Program-made: the position numbers and the translations under genes | Notes under the pieces: generated by a model | What the model saw: the letters and a program-made list of their open reading frames with translations, nothing else | The model's database searches: none | What the model was told of the DNA's origin: nothing | Assembly: GCA_004323695.1 (NCBI GenBank) | Contig: SCRU01000089.1 | Location: 1 to 39,747, forward strand | Length of the DNA stretch: 39,747 nucleotides | Direction: 5' to 3' | DNA from: Burkholderiaceae bacterium | GTDB lineage: Bacteria > Pseudomonadota > Gammaproteobacteria > Burkholderiales > Burkholderiaceae_C | Shown: piece by piece, positions 11,787 to 19,071 of the stretch | Layout: each line of letters opens with the position of its first letter | Position numbering within the stretch: position 1 is the stretch's first letter

Positions 11787-12098
11787 GTGCCTCGCCATCG
11801 CCATGCCGTCTCGCTGCAGCAGGCCGCGCAGGAGTCGCCGACACTGGCCCGGCTGAGCGAACTCGCGCGTGAGTCGGGCCAGCGCCTGGAGGCCATACAG
11901 GGCCTGATTCCCGAGGCGCTGCGAGCCGCGGTTCAACCCGGCCCGATCGACGGCCAGACCTGGTGCCTGCTGGTGCACGGCAACGCCGCCGCGGCCAAGC
12001 TGCGACAGCTGCTGCCCTCGCTCCAATCCCGCTTGCGCAGCCAGGGCTGGGAGGTCAACGCCATCCGGCTCAAGGTCCAGATCGACCGTGGGTCGTAG
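11787..12098 (+). CDS. dciA: DciA-like replicative helicase loader (DUF721)
   Basis: A protein of about 103 residues with the DUF721 pattern: an N-terminal stretch on 'QAAQESPTLARLSELA', then LIPEALRAAVQPGPI, then WCLLVHGNAAAAKLRQLLPSL. DciA proteins load the DnaB helicase in bacteria that lack DnaC. The divergent placement beside secA is usual in Burkholderiales. Three in-frame GTG starts are possible: 11751 (with a close AAGGG), 11772 and 11787. I chose 11787 because VPRHRHAVSLQQA matches the N-terminus I recall for the family. Similar octapeptides, VPRSRYAV and VPRHRHAV, are encoded at 11751 and 11787, so the start is unsure. Confidence 0.75.
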   Translation: MPRHRHAVSLQQAAQESPTLARLSELARESGQRLEAIQGLIPEALRAAVQPGPIDGQTWCLLVHGNAAAAKLRQLLPSLQSRLRSQGWEVNAIRLKVQIDRGS

Positions 12099-12185
12099 CG
12101 CTGTTGCCGCGAGGAAAATGGTGCGATTGTCTGACTCACTACCTAAGCCGTAGCCCGCATGGATGCTTGACTCTGGCGATCATGT

Positions 12186-12223
12186 TTTGAAAAGTACCGT
12201 CAAAAGTACCGTCATTTTTCAAA
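12186..12223. repeat. Left att-like repeat of the integrated element
   Basis: GTACCGTC occurs twice in tandem (12194-12201 and 12206-12213, 12 bases apart) between the inverted arms TTTGAAAA (12186-12193) and TTTTCAAA (12216-12223). The 16-mer AAAGTACCGTCATTTT at 12203-12218 recurs exactly at 20349-20364 beside the integrase start, also between inverted arms. This suggests an attachment site or integrase binding sites; the exact crossover cannot be fixed from this window. Confidence 0.55.
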
Positions 12224-12249
12224 GTATTCTGCCGTCGGTGTGGATCAAA

Positions 12250-12417
12250 TCACCAAAAGACAATGATCGCCACGATAAGCCCCAGCAGCGCCCACCCGAG
12301 CGGCGAGGCAAAGCTCAAGCCCTTGCTGGCGGTGTTGAGCTCTGGCGCATGTTCTGGTGTCGTGTGTTTGCTCGATAGCTGCTCGCCGTAGCTCAGGCCC
12401 GAGCCAGGTATGCCCAC
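12250..12417 (-). CDS. Possible small tail-anchored membrane protein
   Basis: A 55-codon frame from GTG at 12417 ends in a strong hydrophobic helix (WALLGLIVAIIVFW) at the very C-terminus, as in tail-anchored small proteins. The preceding 40 residues are polar. There is no good ribosome binding site, and upstream in-frame sequence to 12654 has no recognisable content. I do not recognise the family. It could be the remnant of a longer gene or a chance frame. Confidence 0.25.
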   Translation of the reverse strand: MGIPGSGLSYGEQLSSKHTTPEHAPELNTASKGLSFASPLGWALLGLIVAIIVFW

Positions 12418-12607
12418 GGTCGCGCGGAGGGCTGCAGGTCGGGCGCATGCCCGGCAGTAGCCTGATGCTTTTACAGAAATGGCGGACCCAAAGCTGAAGT
12501 ATGGACCCGACAACTCTACTGCCCTGTCAACGGCCACGCGGTCCAAAGAATCCTTTTTCCAACCGACCCCCCACAGGGGGGGACTGGTGTCGGGCAGGGG
12601 CAGTCTC

Positions 12608-12666
12608 TTGCCTATACCCCGTATAACTTTTCTAATTTTTAGCAATACTTGCATTTGTTAGTATTG
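12608..12666 (+). promoter_or_regulatory. Candidate promoter and operator for the 12751 gene
   Basis: TTGCCT (12608-12613) and TCTAAT (12631-12636) are separated by 17 bases, a fair sigma-70 match. Just downstream, CAATACT (12643-12649) and AGTATTG (12660-12666) form a perfect 7-bp inverted repeat across the expected transcription start, where a repressor could bind. The prediction is by eye only. Confidence 0.35.
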
Positions 12667-12750
12667 ACTGCCGCTTTCGTAGGAAAGCAAACCAAGACAT
12701 CTGGAGCCTTCCATGGCGAGCCTCGTACACGACCTCAATTTCCGTTTGGC

Positions 12751-13944
12751 ATGAGCTTGTTCAACGCCATCAAACGCGCCGGGACGAACTACGTTGGCGT
12801 CAAGCTCTACGAGCGGTACACAGACACGATCATAAAAAATGAAACTGGCTTGTACCTCCCCTGGATCAATCCCAATATCAAAAAGGGCATTGATCAGTTA
12901 TTGAGGCAAAAATACATCGCTGCCATGGACGCAGGAGGCGAACTGACGGGCTACGAAATCGCAGTCTTAAAGCTCAGTCTTTTTGCGGAACATGGCGGGG
13001 TAAGTCCGGCAAACCTCAAACGTATAGCGGAGGGGATTGCCACGATCTGCAATCGTCAGCACGACTCCATCCGCAAGGATGTTGCAATGACTGTTTTGCG
13101 CCAAGTCGGGAAGCCCACTGCATCGGGATCAGCGACGCCACAAAAGCAGCTTTCGGCTGAGGCGCAGGAATTAAGCGGCAGCATCATCGCGGGCGCCTTC
13201 AGGGAGATAGCCAGACAATTGGGCGTGGGGCCATCCAGTGACATGACCGATGCCGAGATAGTTGCCATGTACCGCAAGGTTGCGGGCGCTTTTGACAGGG
13301 CTGCATCGCAAAAGGGCGAAGTGCTGTCAGCTGGCATCAAAAGCCGAATCGTGCTTTATTTCTTTGTGACTAGGGAAACTGTGGGCGAAGATTTCATCGA
13401 CAAGCACCTTGACTACGAGGTTGACCGTTACCTTACCGACGGGCTGCGTGATGACTATCGCAAACCCTTACACCTCACGTCTTACATCTCATCTCCATCG
13501 AACGCCGCGCGAGCAGAGTATGAACGGATTCAGCAATCCGTTGTAGCGTCAGCACCACCTCCGTGCACCCAATCTCCGAGCACCAAGCAGCCTCAAGAGG
13601 CCTTTGATCCGAACAAGTCTGACGACGCCAAGCATGTCCCCAAAGAAATCGTCTACCGTGCCAAATCAGGCGTTTTGGAGCTGACGTACGAAGGTGAGCT
13701 GACACATTGGATTCCGATCAGCGTGATCGATGAGTTCCCGCCATCGTCCCAACCTTCTGCCAGACAAATAGCGCTGGCCGTCCGATACAAGGATCAGAAT
13801 CATCAGTCGTCAGTCCTGCGGTTTGACAAGGGCGGTGAAGATGGCGTGCGCCCTGTTTTCAGCGAAGAGCGAACCGGAGAGCAGTATTCATTCCAGTACC
13901 TGTACTGGATGGGAAAGGCCTGCAAAGAGCACTACTCGGGCTGA
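12751..13944 (+). CDS. Unknown cargo protein of the integrated element, 397 residues
   Basis: I do not recognise the family. From the first ATG (12751) the protein begins MSLFNAIKRAGTNYVGVKLYERY, has no signal peptide or clear membrane helix, and seems to have two parts: a mostly helical region to about residue 240 and a C-terminal region of mixed strand character from about 300, joined by a proline- and serine-rich linker (around SAPPPCTQSPSTKQPQ). No ATPase, nuclease or HTH motif is evident. It is the only clear element gene on the plus strand, sits at the end far from the integrase, and has its own candidate promoter. In phage satellites this is where cargo such as anti-phage genes is often found; that role is only an inference. 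No ribosome binding site is obvious; a TTG at 12649 in the same frame is an alternative start. Confidence 0.7.
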   Translation: MSLFNAIKRAGTNYVGVKLYERYTDTIIKNETGLYLPWINPNIKKGIDQLLRQKYIAAMDAGGELTGYEIAVLKLSLFAEHGGVSPANLKRIAEGIATICNRQHDSIRKDVAMTVLRQVGKPTASGSATPQKQLSAEAQELSGSIIAGAFREIARQLGVGPSSDMTDAEIVAMYRKVAGAFDRAASQKGEVLSAGIKSRIVLYFFVTRETVGEDFIDKHLDYEVDRYLTDGLRDDYRKPLHLTSYISSPSNAARAEYERIQQSVVASAPPPCTQSPSTKQPQEAFDPNKSDDAKHVPKEIVYRAKSGVLELTYEGELTHWIPISVIDEFPPSSQPSARQIALAVRYKDQNHQSSVLRFDKGGEDGVRPVFSEERTGEQYSFQYLYWMGKACKEHYSG

Positions 13945-13986
13945 TTAGGCCGACATTTTGAAACCTCTGGGGCGAACTGATGAGTT

Positions 13987-14322
13987 TCAGTTCGAGCACT
14001 CACCCACATGCTTGGAAAAGTAGCCCGCCGAGGCACACGACATCACGCACCGGTTCCAGGCAAACTTCTTAGAGGGCTCCGACTGGGCGTTTGCCCGCTG
14101 GGCACCGAGTTCCCTGCACTTCCTCGGGCTCGTGTCCGGCCAACATCGGATGATGGTCAGACCGTCCTGGCCCTGTTCTTGCCTTTGTCTGAAGCACTCC
14201 TGCACTCGGGTGATCGTCTCCTGCAGGTAGTCGTACTCCACCTGCTCCACCGCGGGGGCGGGGGCGGGGAGCGCCACAAAAACCATGAGCGCTGCCATGA
14301 GCGGCAATTTCATGGACATCAT
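13987..14322 (-). CDS. Small exported cysteine-rich protein, unknown
   Basis: A 111-residue protein with a classical signal peptide: MMSMK, a hydrophobic core (LPLMAALMVFVALPAP) and a likely cleavage near APAVEQ. The mature part has six cysteines (in ECFRQ, RCWPD, RKCRE, NRCVMSC and GECSN), which suggests disulfide bonds in the periplasm. A strong ribosome binding site (AAGGAG, 7 bases before the ATG at 14322) sets the start. I do not recognise the family. It is convergent with the 397-residue cargo gene, 42 bases from its stop. Confidence 0.65.
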   Translation of the reverse strand: MMSMKLPLMAALMVFVALPAPAPAVEQVEYDYLQETITRVQECFRQRQEQGQDGLTIIRCWPDTSPRKCRELGAQRANAQSEPSKKFAWNRCVMSCASAGYFSKHVGECSN

Positions 14323-14654
14323 TGTTCTTCTCCTTGTTTTTATCGATGCCGCACCTTGAGCCGGCACCAACACTCGAACGCAGGCCTTAATCGGTTGCCT
14401 ATGTCCGCCTCACCTCCATGAGGTCTGGCCCCAGCCATTAGGCATAATCGAACTTCAGGCTTTAAAAGTCAATCCCAAATAGAGTTGCGTTGACTCGATG
14501 AGCCTCAGAGGACCAAAACGTTGGCCGCCCTATCTGGCAAAACTCGTTGAACTTTATGAATTAATTTGAGGCCTCTCATTGCGCCTACGGGCAATGGCCC
14601 GCTTCGCCTGTGTCGAGGCCTGCGGACCAGTAGCATTGCTACGCTCACGGCTGC
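14323..14654. other. Intergenic stretch within the element
   Basis: About 330 bases between the exported-protein gene and the 96-residue gene, both on the minus strand. I see no gene longer than a 23-codon plus-strand frame at 14498 and no known RNA. It must hold the promoter for the exported-protein gene. AT-rich sequence at 14455-14570 contrasts with the GC-rich sides. Confidence 0.4.
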
Positions 14655-14945
14655 TTACCCTTCACTTTCACCTAGCAGCCGGTCCAACATGGATTCCACG
14701 GGAGGGGAGAGAACGAGTATTTCGTCCTTGCCTTCGCCCAAATTGATAGTGATGGTGAAGGGAGACACCCCCCACTGTGGGGTCTGCTTAGGCTCCAGAT
14801 CGGCCACCTTCGTAAGCCACTTACCGGCGTCTAGACGAACAGCAGGGGCAATGTCTTCATTGCGCATGATTTCTGCGGCAACTGTCAGGGCTGTCTCCGC
14901 GTGCCCGGCAGCAGTTTCGCGGAACTTCGTTGGGTCAATTGACAT
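14655..14945 (-). CDS. Unknown 96-residue protein downstream of the primase
   Basis: A short, probably helical and acidic protein with the segment 'AVRLDAGKWLTKVADLEPK' in its middle, then a strand-rich part (SPFTITINL) and a helical C-terminus (PPVESMLDRLLGES). It has a perfect ribosome binding site, AGGAGG, 7 bases before the ATG at 14945, so it is very likely translated. The middle segment vaguely recalls small phage terminase or DNA-packaging proteins, but this is weak and I assign no function. It is separated from the primase by the repeat cluster. Confidence 0.7.
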   Translation of the reverse strand: MSIDPTKFRETAAGHAETALTVAAEIMRNEDIAPAVRLDAGKWLTKVADLEPKQTPQWGVSPFTITINLGEGKDEILVLSPPVESMLDRLLGESEG

Positions 14946-14981
14946 GGTGTTTCCTCCTGGATTTCGGATTTCTTGAGCTTT

Positions 14982-15275
14982 TGGTCATGGCTGGTCACAG
15001 GAGATAAAGCGACCATCTGGGCTGCAACCCGCGCCGTTATTGACTTGGTCAGGGTGGTCATAGCGGTCACGGTAATTCCGCACAAATCGCTACGGCACAT
15101 CGGCGCCGAGAAAGCGGGGTTGCACCCACCCACAGGGGGGTTCGATATTCTTTAACTTCAAAAAATACTATGACCCCTATGACCACCCTGACCAAGCCAG
15201 CATCTATGCGGGTTTCGGCGGTCATGGTAATTTCTCCCCCTGTGACCACCGTGACCGCTTCAGGCGGTCGGGTTC
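14982..15275. repeat. GGTCA/TGACC repeat cluster, candidate replication origin
   Basis: At least nine copies of GGTCA or its complement lie in under 300 bases. A perfect 18-bp inverted repeat pairs 15044-15061 (CTTGGTCAGGGTGGTCAT) with 15179-15196. A 15-bp direct repeat, GCGGTCA(C/T)GGTAATT, is at 15063-15077 and 15218-15232. CTGGTCACAG at 14991-15000 is mirrored by CTGTGACCA at 15240-15248. Between the arms is an AT-rich patch (about 15143-15170). The cluster lies directly downstream of the primase-helicase gene. Iterons beside a primase gene are typical of P4-like origins. Small open frames across it are not convincing genes. Confidence 0.6.
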
Positions 15276-17446
15276 ACACCCGTTGTCTTTTCAAATTCGG
15301 CTCGTGCATCGGTGAGTAGCGGTAGGCTGTATTCCTGCTGCCGGGTGCTTCCGAGATTTCCCGCCACTCGCGGGCGGGTCTTGGTCAGTGCGCCGGCCGG
15401 TAGCAGCTTTTTCAACTGCTTGACTGCAACCGGCCACGGAGGGACATTTCGCCCCCCTCTTGTGGAAACCTTGAAGCTGTCCTGTATTTCATGGGAGCTA
15501 ATCGAGACCCCCCAAGGAATGGCGCCGTCTTCGACGGGAAACTCTCCATCAGCCAGCACCGACAACCACCACGCCTGCACCGGATCGCTGCGCATGATGG
15601 TCTCGGCACGCTGCTGGCGCATCCCGCTGGTCTGTGGGAGGTCACGGGGATTGAAATTGGAAATATCCAGCTTAAGCAGAAAATACAGAAATGCTGCGGC
15701 TCCCCCGGCCTCGATCTGGGCCGAAAGGGCCTTGAAGTATTCCCAATCCCCCTTCCTGTGGGCTGAAACGTCCAGGACGGCATAACGGCGCGCATCCGGG
15801 CCGGCAGGTACCGCCCAGGTTCGATTGCTCAGAATCAAAACGTGGTGGTAGCTGCGCCCCTGTATCACGTCCTTGCCCTTCCATTCATAGGCCATGTGCG
15901 AATTGGAAATCAGAACTTTCGCGATCGAGTCGGCTTTCATGTCGCCAGCGAACACAGCTTCTTCCAGTACCACCAGCACCTTGTCCATCAAGTGCCCGTT
16001 GAAATTCCCGGCGACTTGGGAGGTTTGCGCAGCCGTGAAGCCATACCGACCGAAAATTTCCAACAGCACATTGGTGATGATGGTTTTGCCTGTGCCTTCG
16101 ATGCTTCTCAATATGAGGGCGACCTCTGGCTTCCGCCACGGTATTTGAACCAGCAATGCGAGCCACTTCAACACGTAGCGAAATTGCAGCCTGTCCCCGC
16201 TGCACCATACGAACTTGACGTGACTCAGAATTCGCCCGCAAGTCCCCGCTTTCGGCACCAGCGGCAACCCGCGCCACAGATTGAACACGTCAGGTTTTGC
16301 GCGGCCTTCAGGGTCGAAGACCACGCTGTCCAGGGTCTCGCGGCTCTTGGAGGCAAACCATTTTCTGCTGACGTTATCGCCGCTGGCGAATTTGTTGGCG
16401 TGAAGATGGTGGAACGCCGTTGGGCGCATCGCGCTGCCGACAATGTCTTCAGCCCGCCGGTCGAAAACAAGAACTTGGCTACCCAGAGGGGCGACAAAAT
16501 ACCGTGAACCAAACTCGGCAAGCGCCCCGACCTGCGCGGGGGTCGCCTCGCTCTCGGCCGCCTCGCTGGCGTAATCGTCAACGGCCTTGCCGACCGTCCG
16601 CCGCCGATAGTCTTCGCGTTCTTGCCACTTCTTCCGCTCCCCCAGTTTCGACAGGGAAAAGACAGCCTCCAAAGTGGCATGAATATCCGCCGCAGCGACC
16701 CCCGCCGTTTTGGCGTGGTTGGCGATCTTGCTACATAGAGCTTGATCGGCTTCTGACTGGGACGGATAACTCCCGGCCCACCGTCCCTCCCATAGTGCCG
16801 GCTCGGCAGCCTTTACGGTCGCCTCCAACTGCTGAACCACTGCGCTATCGGCTACCGTCAATCCCGGCTGCACCGTTGCCGCTGGCTTCTCCTCGTGTGA
16901 CAACAGCCCGTGGAAATCGCTGATGAACACCGGGTCGGGTTTTAATTCCCCCGTGCCCCCACCCGTGACCGTCAGGAACCGCACATCATCATAAATTTCA
17001 AGCGACCCAGCCTTGCGCCGACCGGGTGGCAGGGTGCCCATGACGTACCCGTGAACCCCTGTACCGCTCGGAGAGATTTCCACGAACCCGCCGCTGCGCT
17101 TGTACGCCTTGAGAATTTCCTGCGCCTGAGGTTGGGTCTTGAACGTCGTTTCGGCGTCGTCCACGTCAATGCCAACGATCCCGCTGCCTGCCGTCAGCAG
17201 CACCCCAACGCCATCCCAGTCGCCGGCCTCGTAAGCCCGTTTGGCCTCCTCATACGTCCCCCATGTATCCGGCTTGTTGGTGCCAATTTTTCTGCCCGTA
17301 GAGGGGTTGGACGGTGGCTTCCCGAATTTCCCCGGCTCTTTGCGCGGCACCGCCTTCCACACCGCCCACGGCAGGGTGCGCAATGCGGCGGGGATGTTTG
17401 CAAAATTCGGCGCCAGCCACTGAGTAGCGGTCGTTATCGCGGGCAT
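15260..17446 (-). CDS. Primase-polymerase / SF3 helicase of P4 type
   Basis: A 728-residue two-domain replication protein. The N-terminal half looks like an archaeo-eukaryotic primase-polymerase: GIVGIDVDD with the metal-binding DxD at residues 94-96, and SPSGTGVH at 125-132 with the catalytic histidine. The C-terminal half is a superfamily 3 helicase (DUF5906-like): Walker A EGTGKT at 450-455, Walker B VLVVLEEA around 490-497, and sensor LILSNRTW around 537-544 with an arginine pair at 553-554. Such proteins start replication of phage satellites and plasmids at an adjacent iteron origin. The start codon overlaps the stop of the upstream gene by one base (TAATG), so it is translationally coupled. 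Confidence 0.9.
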   Translation of the reverse strand: MPAITTATQWLAPNFANIPAALRTLPWAVWKAVPRKEPGKFGKPPSNPSTGRKIGTNKPDTWGTYEEAKRAYEAGDWDGVGVLLTAGSGIVGIDVDDAETTFKTQPQAQEILKAYKRSGGFVEISPSGTGVHGYVMGTLPPGRRKAGSLEIYDDVRFLTVTGGGTGELKPDPVFISDFHGLLSHEEKPAATVQPGLTVADSAVVQQLEATVKAAEPALWEGRWAGSYPSQSEADQALCSKIANHAKTAGVAAADIHATLEAVFSLSKLGERKKWQEREDYRRRTVGKAVDDYASEAAESEATPAQVGALAEFGSRYFVAPLGSQVLVFDRRAEDIVGSAMRPTAFHHLHANKFASGDNVSRKWFASKSRETLDSVVFDPEGRAKPDVFNLWRGLPLVPKAGTCGRILSHVKFVWCSGDRLQFRYVLKWLALLVQIPWRKPEVALILRSIEGTGKTIITNVLLEIFGRYGFTAAQTSQVAGNFNGHLMDKVLVVLEEAVFAGDMKADSIAKVLISNSHMAYEWKGKDVIQGRSYHHVLILSNRTWAVPAGPDARRYAVLDVSAHRKGDWEYFKALSAQIEAGGAAAFLYFLLKLDISNFNPRDLPQTSGMRQQRAETIMRSDPVQAWWLSVLADGEFPVEDGAIPWGVSISSHEIQDSFKVSTRGGRNVPPWPVAVKQLKKLLPAGALTKTRPRVAGNLGSTRQQEYSLPLLTDARAEFEKTTGVNPTA

Positions 17447-17820
17447 TACTCAAGCCCTTCTTGATCCAATTCCGCCCGCTTGCGTTCATTGTCGAGCCTG
17501 ACCGCCGTGCGCGCCGGCCAGGTCCAGTCGAGTTCAATTGGAATAAATTTTTCACCCACAGCTAATGCCGCCTTCTCGCGGTCCATATCCGCTTTCACGA
17601 TACCGGCGAGTTCCTTGATTACCTTGGCAGCGGGGACCGCCAGATCAAGGAGGACTTGAACCATTCGGCTGCCATCGGGAAACCCCAGTGTGGTGACCCG
17701 CAATCCTCCCTGGTTGTGCAGGGCATCGACTTCGCGCATCAGCAGCCAGCCGTTTTGTTCCCAGACGGTCGTCGGCTCCGGCATAGTTGCAGGGAGGTAA
17801 AAAACTATGTGGGGAATCAT
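17446..17820 (-). CDS. Unknown 124-residue protein between AlpA and primase
   Basis: I do not recognise this protein. It begins MIPHIVFYLPATMPEPTTVW and contains WLLMREVDALHNQGGLR, then a helical stretch around residues 65-100 and a charged C-terminus. No signal peptide or enzyme motif is seen. It is translationally coupled on both sides: its ATG overlaps the AlpA-like stop by 4 bases (ATGA), and its stop overlaps the primase start. That arrangement suggests a role in replication or its control, which is inference only. Confidence 0.75.
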   Translation of the reverse strand: MIPHIVFYLPATMPEPTTVWEQNGWLLMREVDALHNQGGLRVTTLGFPDGSRMVQVLLDLAVPAAKVIKELAGIVKADMDREKAALAVGEKFIPIELDWTWPARTAVRLDNERKRAELDQEGLE

Positions 17821-18053
17821 GTGCCCTCTCCCGCAGCTGCAAGGGCCTCTCTCAGCTCGCCGACATGCCATGCGGTGACACCTGCAGACAGTTTTCGCGG
17901 GGCTGGAATTTTTTGCCTTTGGACCATTCGCCAAATGGTTACGGCGGAGCAGGCAAAGAGACCCATCACCACGGGCAGACGCACGTTTGCGGAGTCTGGC
18001 AAAGCGTCGAAGTTTTGAAGTGCGGCGGGGATGCTCTCAGTTGTTTTCTTCAT
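17817..18053 (-). CDS. AlpA-like helix-turn-helix regulator
   Basis: A 78-residue protein with a MerR/AlpA-type winged helix around residues 25-60: VRLPVVMGLF, then SAVTIWRMVQRQKIPAPRKLS, then the WHVGELREAL helix. AlpA-family proteins in P4-like elements activate excision or act as recombination directionality factors. GGAG lies 8 bases before the ATG. It heads a coupled group with the 124-residue gene and the primase. A 102-base gap upstream, the largest between the integrase and the primase, probably holds its promoter. Confidence 0.85.
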   Translation of the reverse strand: MKKTTESIPAALQNFDALPDSANVRLPVVMGLFACSAVTIWRMVQRQKIPAPRKLSAGVTAWHVGELREALAAAGEGT

Positions 18054-18155
18054 GGCGTTTCTCCAATGAAATGAAGGGGTACGCTTTGAAGATTAATGAA
18101 GCAGAAAGGCGCTGTCACGCCAACATCCTGCCCCGGTGAGACTAGGATTTCTGCT

Positions 18156-18761
18156 TTACTTTTTGCGCTTTTGGTCTATACCAAAAAGCGCAACAACGTC
18201 TCCAATGAAGTTCGCCTGGTTGTCTCTCAAGGGAATTTTGGGCTGCTTGAGATCGCTCCTGAACTCCGCAACAATATCCTTAAGGCTAAGCACCAGACGC
18301 GCACGCTCCGGCTTGCCGGGATTAGTCTTACCGGGGGGAGTCGGGATATTGATGGATTCGAACAATGCTTGAAGGTGAGCTATGCGTAATACCAAGTCGC
18401 CTATCTCATCGCGCAATGCAGACTTGCCGCGCCCAAGGGGCGTGTACTTAGTTCGCGCTGGCGTATACACCGGCAGTGGGATGTGCCACGGGAGGAGTCG
18501 GATATTCAATTCCTTCATAGTCTCGATCAGTTCGTGCCGGTCGCTCCGCTGCTCTCGAATGATCTTCCTGTCGGGGTTGGCTTTCATTTCGATCTCGTAG
18601 CTGGCTATTGCATTAAGAACGCGCTTGGCCATTTCTTCACAAACTGCCGCGTTGAAATACAACCCCAGCTTTTCTTTGAGCGGGTCTGTAAACCCACCAC
18701 GAGCAGCAATTGCTAAATCCATGGTGTTGGGTTTGATAGCCCGCGGCTTGCTTTGTGTCAT
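18156..18761 (-). CDS. Unknown 201-residue protein of the integrated element
   Basis: A basic, mainly helical protein without recognisable domains; it ends in a lysine-rich tail (DQKRKK). The region around residues 70-85 (REQRSDRHELIETMKEL) may form a coiled coil. The start at 18761 has a strong ribosome binding site (GGGGAGAGGCG just upstream) and overlaps the stop of the 100-residue gene by 4 bases (ATGA). It lies between the integrase pair and the AlpA group. Function unknown. Confidence 0.75.
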   Translation of the reverse strand: MTQSKPRAIKPNTMDLAIAARGGFTDPLKEKLGLYFNAAVCEEMAKRVLNAIASYEIEMKANPDRKIIREQRSDRHELIETMKELNIRLLPWHIPLPVYTPARTKYTPLGRGKSALRDEIGDLVLRIAHLQALFESINIPTPPGKTNPGKPERARLVLSLKDIVAEFRSDLKQPKIPLRDNQANFIGDVVALFGIDQKRKK

Positions 18762-19060
18762 CGCCTCTCCCCTCTTGTGGCCCCTTGCCGCCATGGCAAC
18801 ACGACCGCGCCAGTCGGCCTGCCTGCCTCACACCACCAAGCCCAGTCCTGCATCAGTCTCACGTGCTTGGTGAGGAGGTCGCCACGCCGGAAAACGCCGC
18901 AAGCCAGGGTCTTACGCTTACCCTCGAAACGGCAATTCATGCGCGAATACTTTCCGACGTCCTTGACGTGAAGACAAGGCCCCTGCACCTCCGCGTGCTT
19001 TGATCCGCCTGCTTTCCCGTTGGGCTCTAACGTTTCAATTTCGGTGGCAGTCAGTGCCAT
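18758..19060 (-). CDS. Stand-alone integrase N-terminal-domain-like protein
   Basis: A 100-residue protein whose first 55 residues align with the N-terminal DUF4102 domain of the integrase directly upstream: MALTATEIETLEPNGKAG against MALTDTFVKNIKPTGAPAG, followed in both by KH, the QG-LHVK segment, and GKY-RM--RF-GK-K-LA-GV. The core and catalytic domains of an integrase are absent; the tail is unrelated (ending in a tryptophan- and arginine-rich stretch). It starts 11 bases after the integrase stop and its own stop overlaps the next gene's start. That argues for a translated small gene rather than a dead fragment. It may have arisen by duplication of the integrase 5' end, or be a decayed second integrase. 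Confidence 0.65.
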   Translation of the reverse strand: MALTATEIETLEPNGKAGGSKHAEVQGPCLHVKDVGKYSRMNCRFEGKRKTLACGVFRRGDLLTKHVRLMQDWAWWCEAGRPTGAVVLPWRQGATRGERR

Positions 19061-19071
19061 ACTGCCGCCCG

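Larger units (their letters stand above)
12099..12750. other. Left end of the integrated element, mostly non-coding
   Basis: This 650-base stretch runs from the dciA stop to the first element gene. It contains the left att-like repeat (12186-12223), a possible small membrane-protein frame on the minus strand (12250-12417), a C-run/G-run hairpin at about 12566-12583, and a promoter-like and operator-like pair at 12608-12666. Base composition drops from that of dciA, consistent with the start of foreign DNA. Confidence 0.5.

Noticed and set aside
12566-12583. C6/G6 inverted repeat as a terminator
   Set aside because: The hairpin is present but no T run follows on either strand.
14498-14569. 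23-codon plus-strand frame between element genes
   Set aside because: Too short, without a ribosome binding site or context to support translation.
14885-15249. Short minus-strand frames across the repeat cluster
   Set aside because: They lack ribosome binding sites and their codons are made of the GGTCA repeats; a non-coding origin explains the sequence better.
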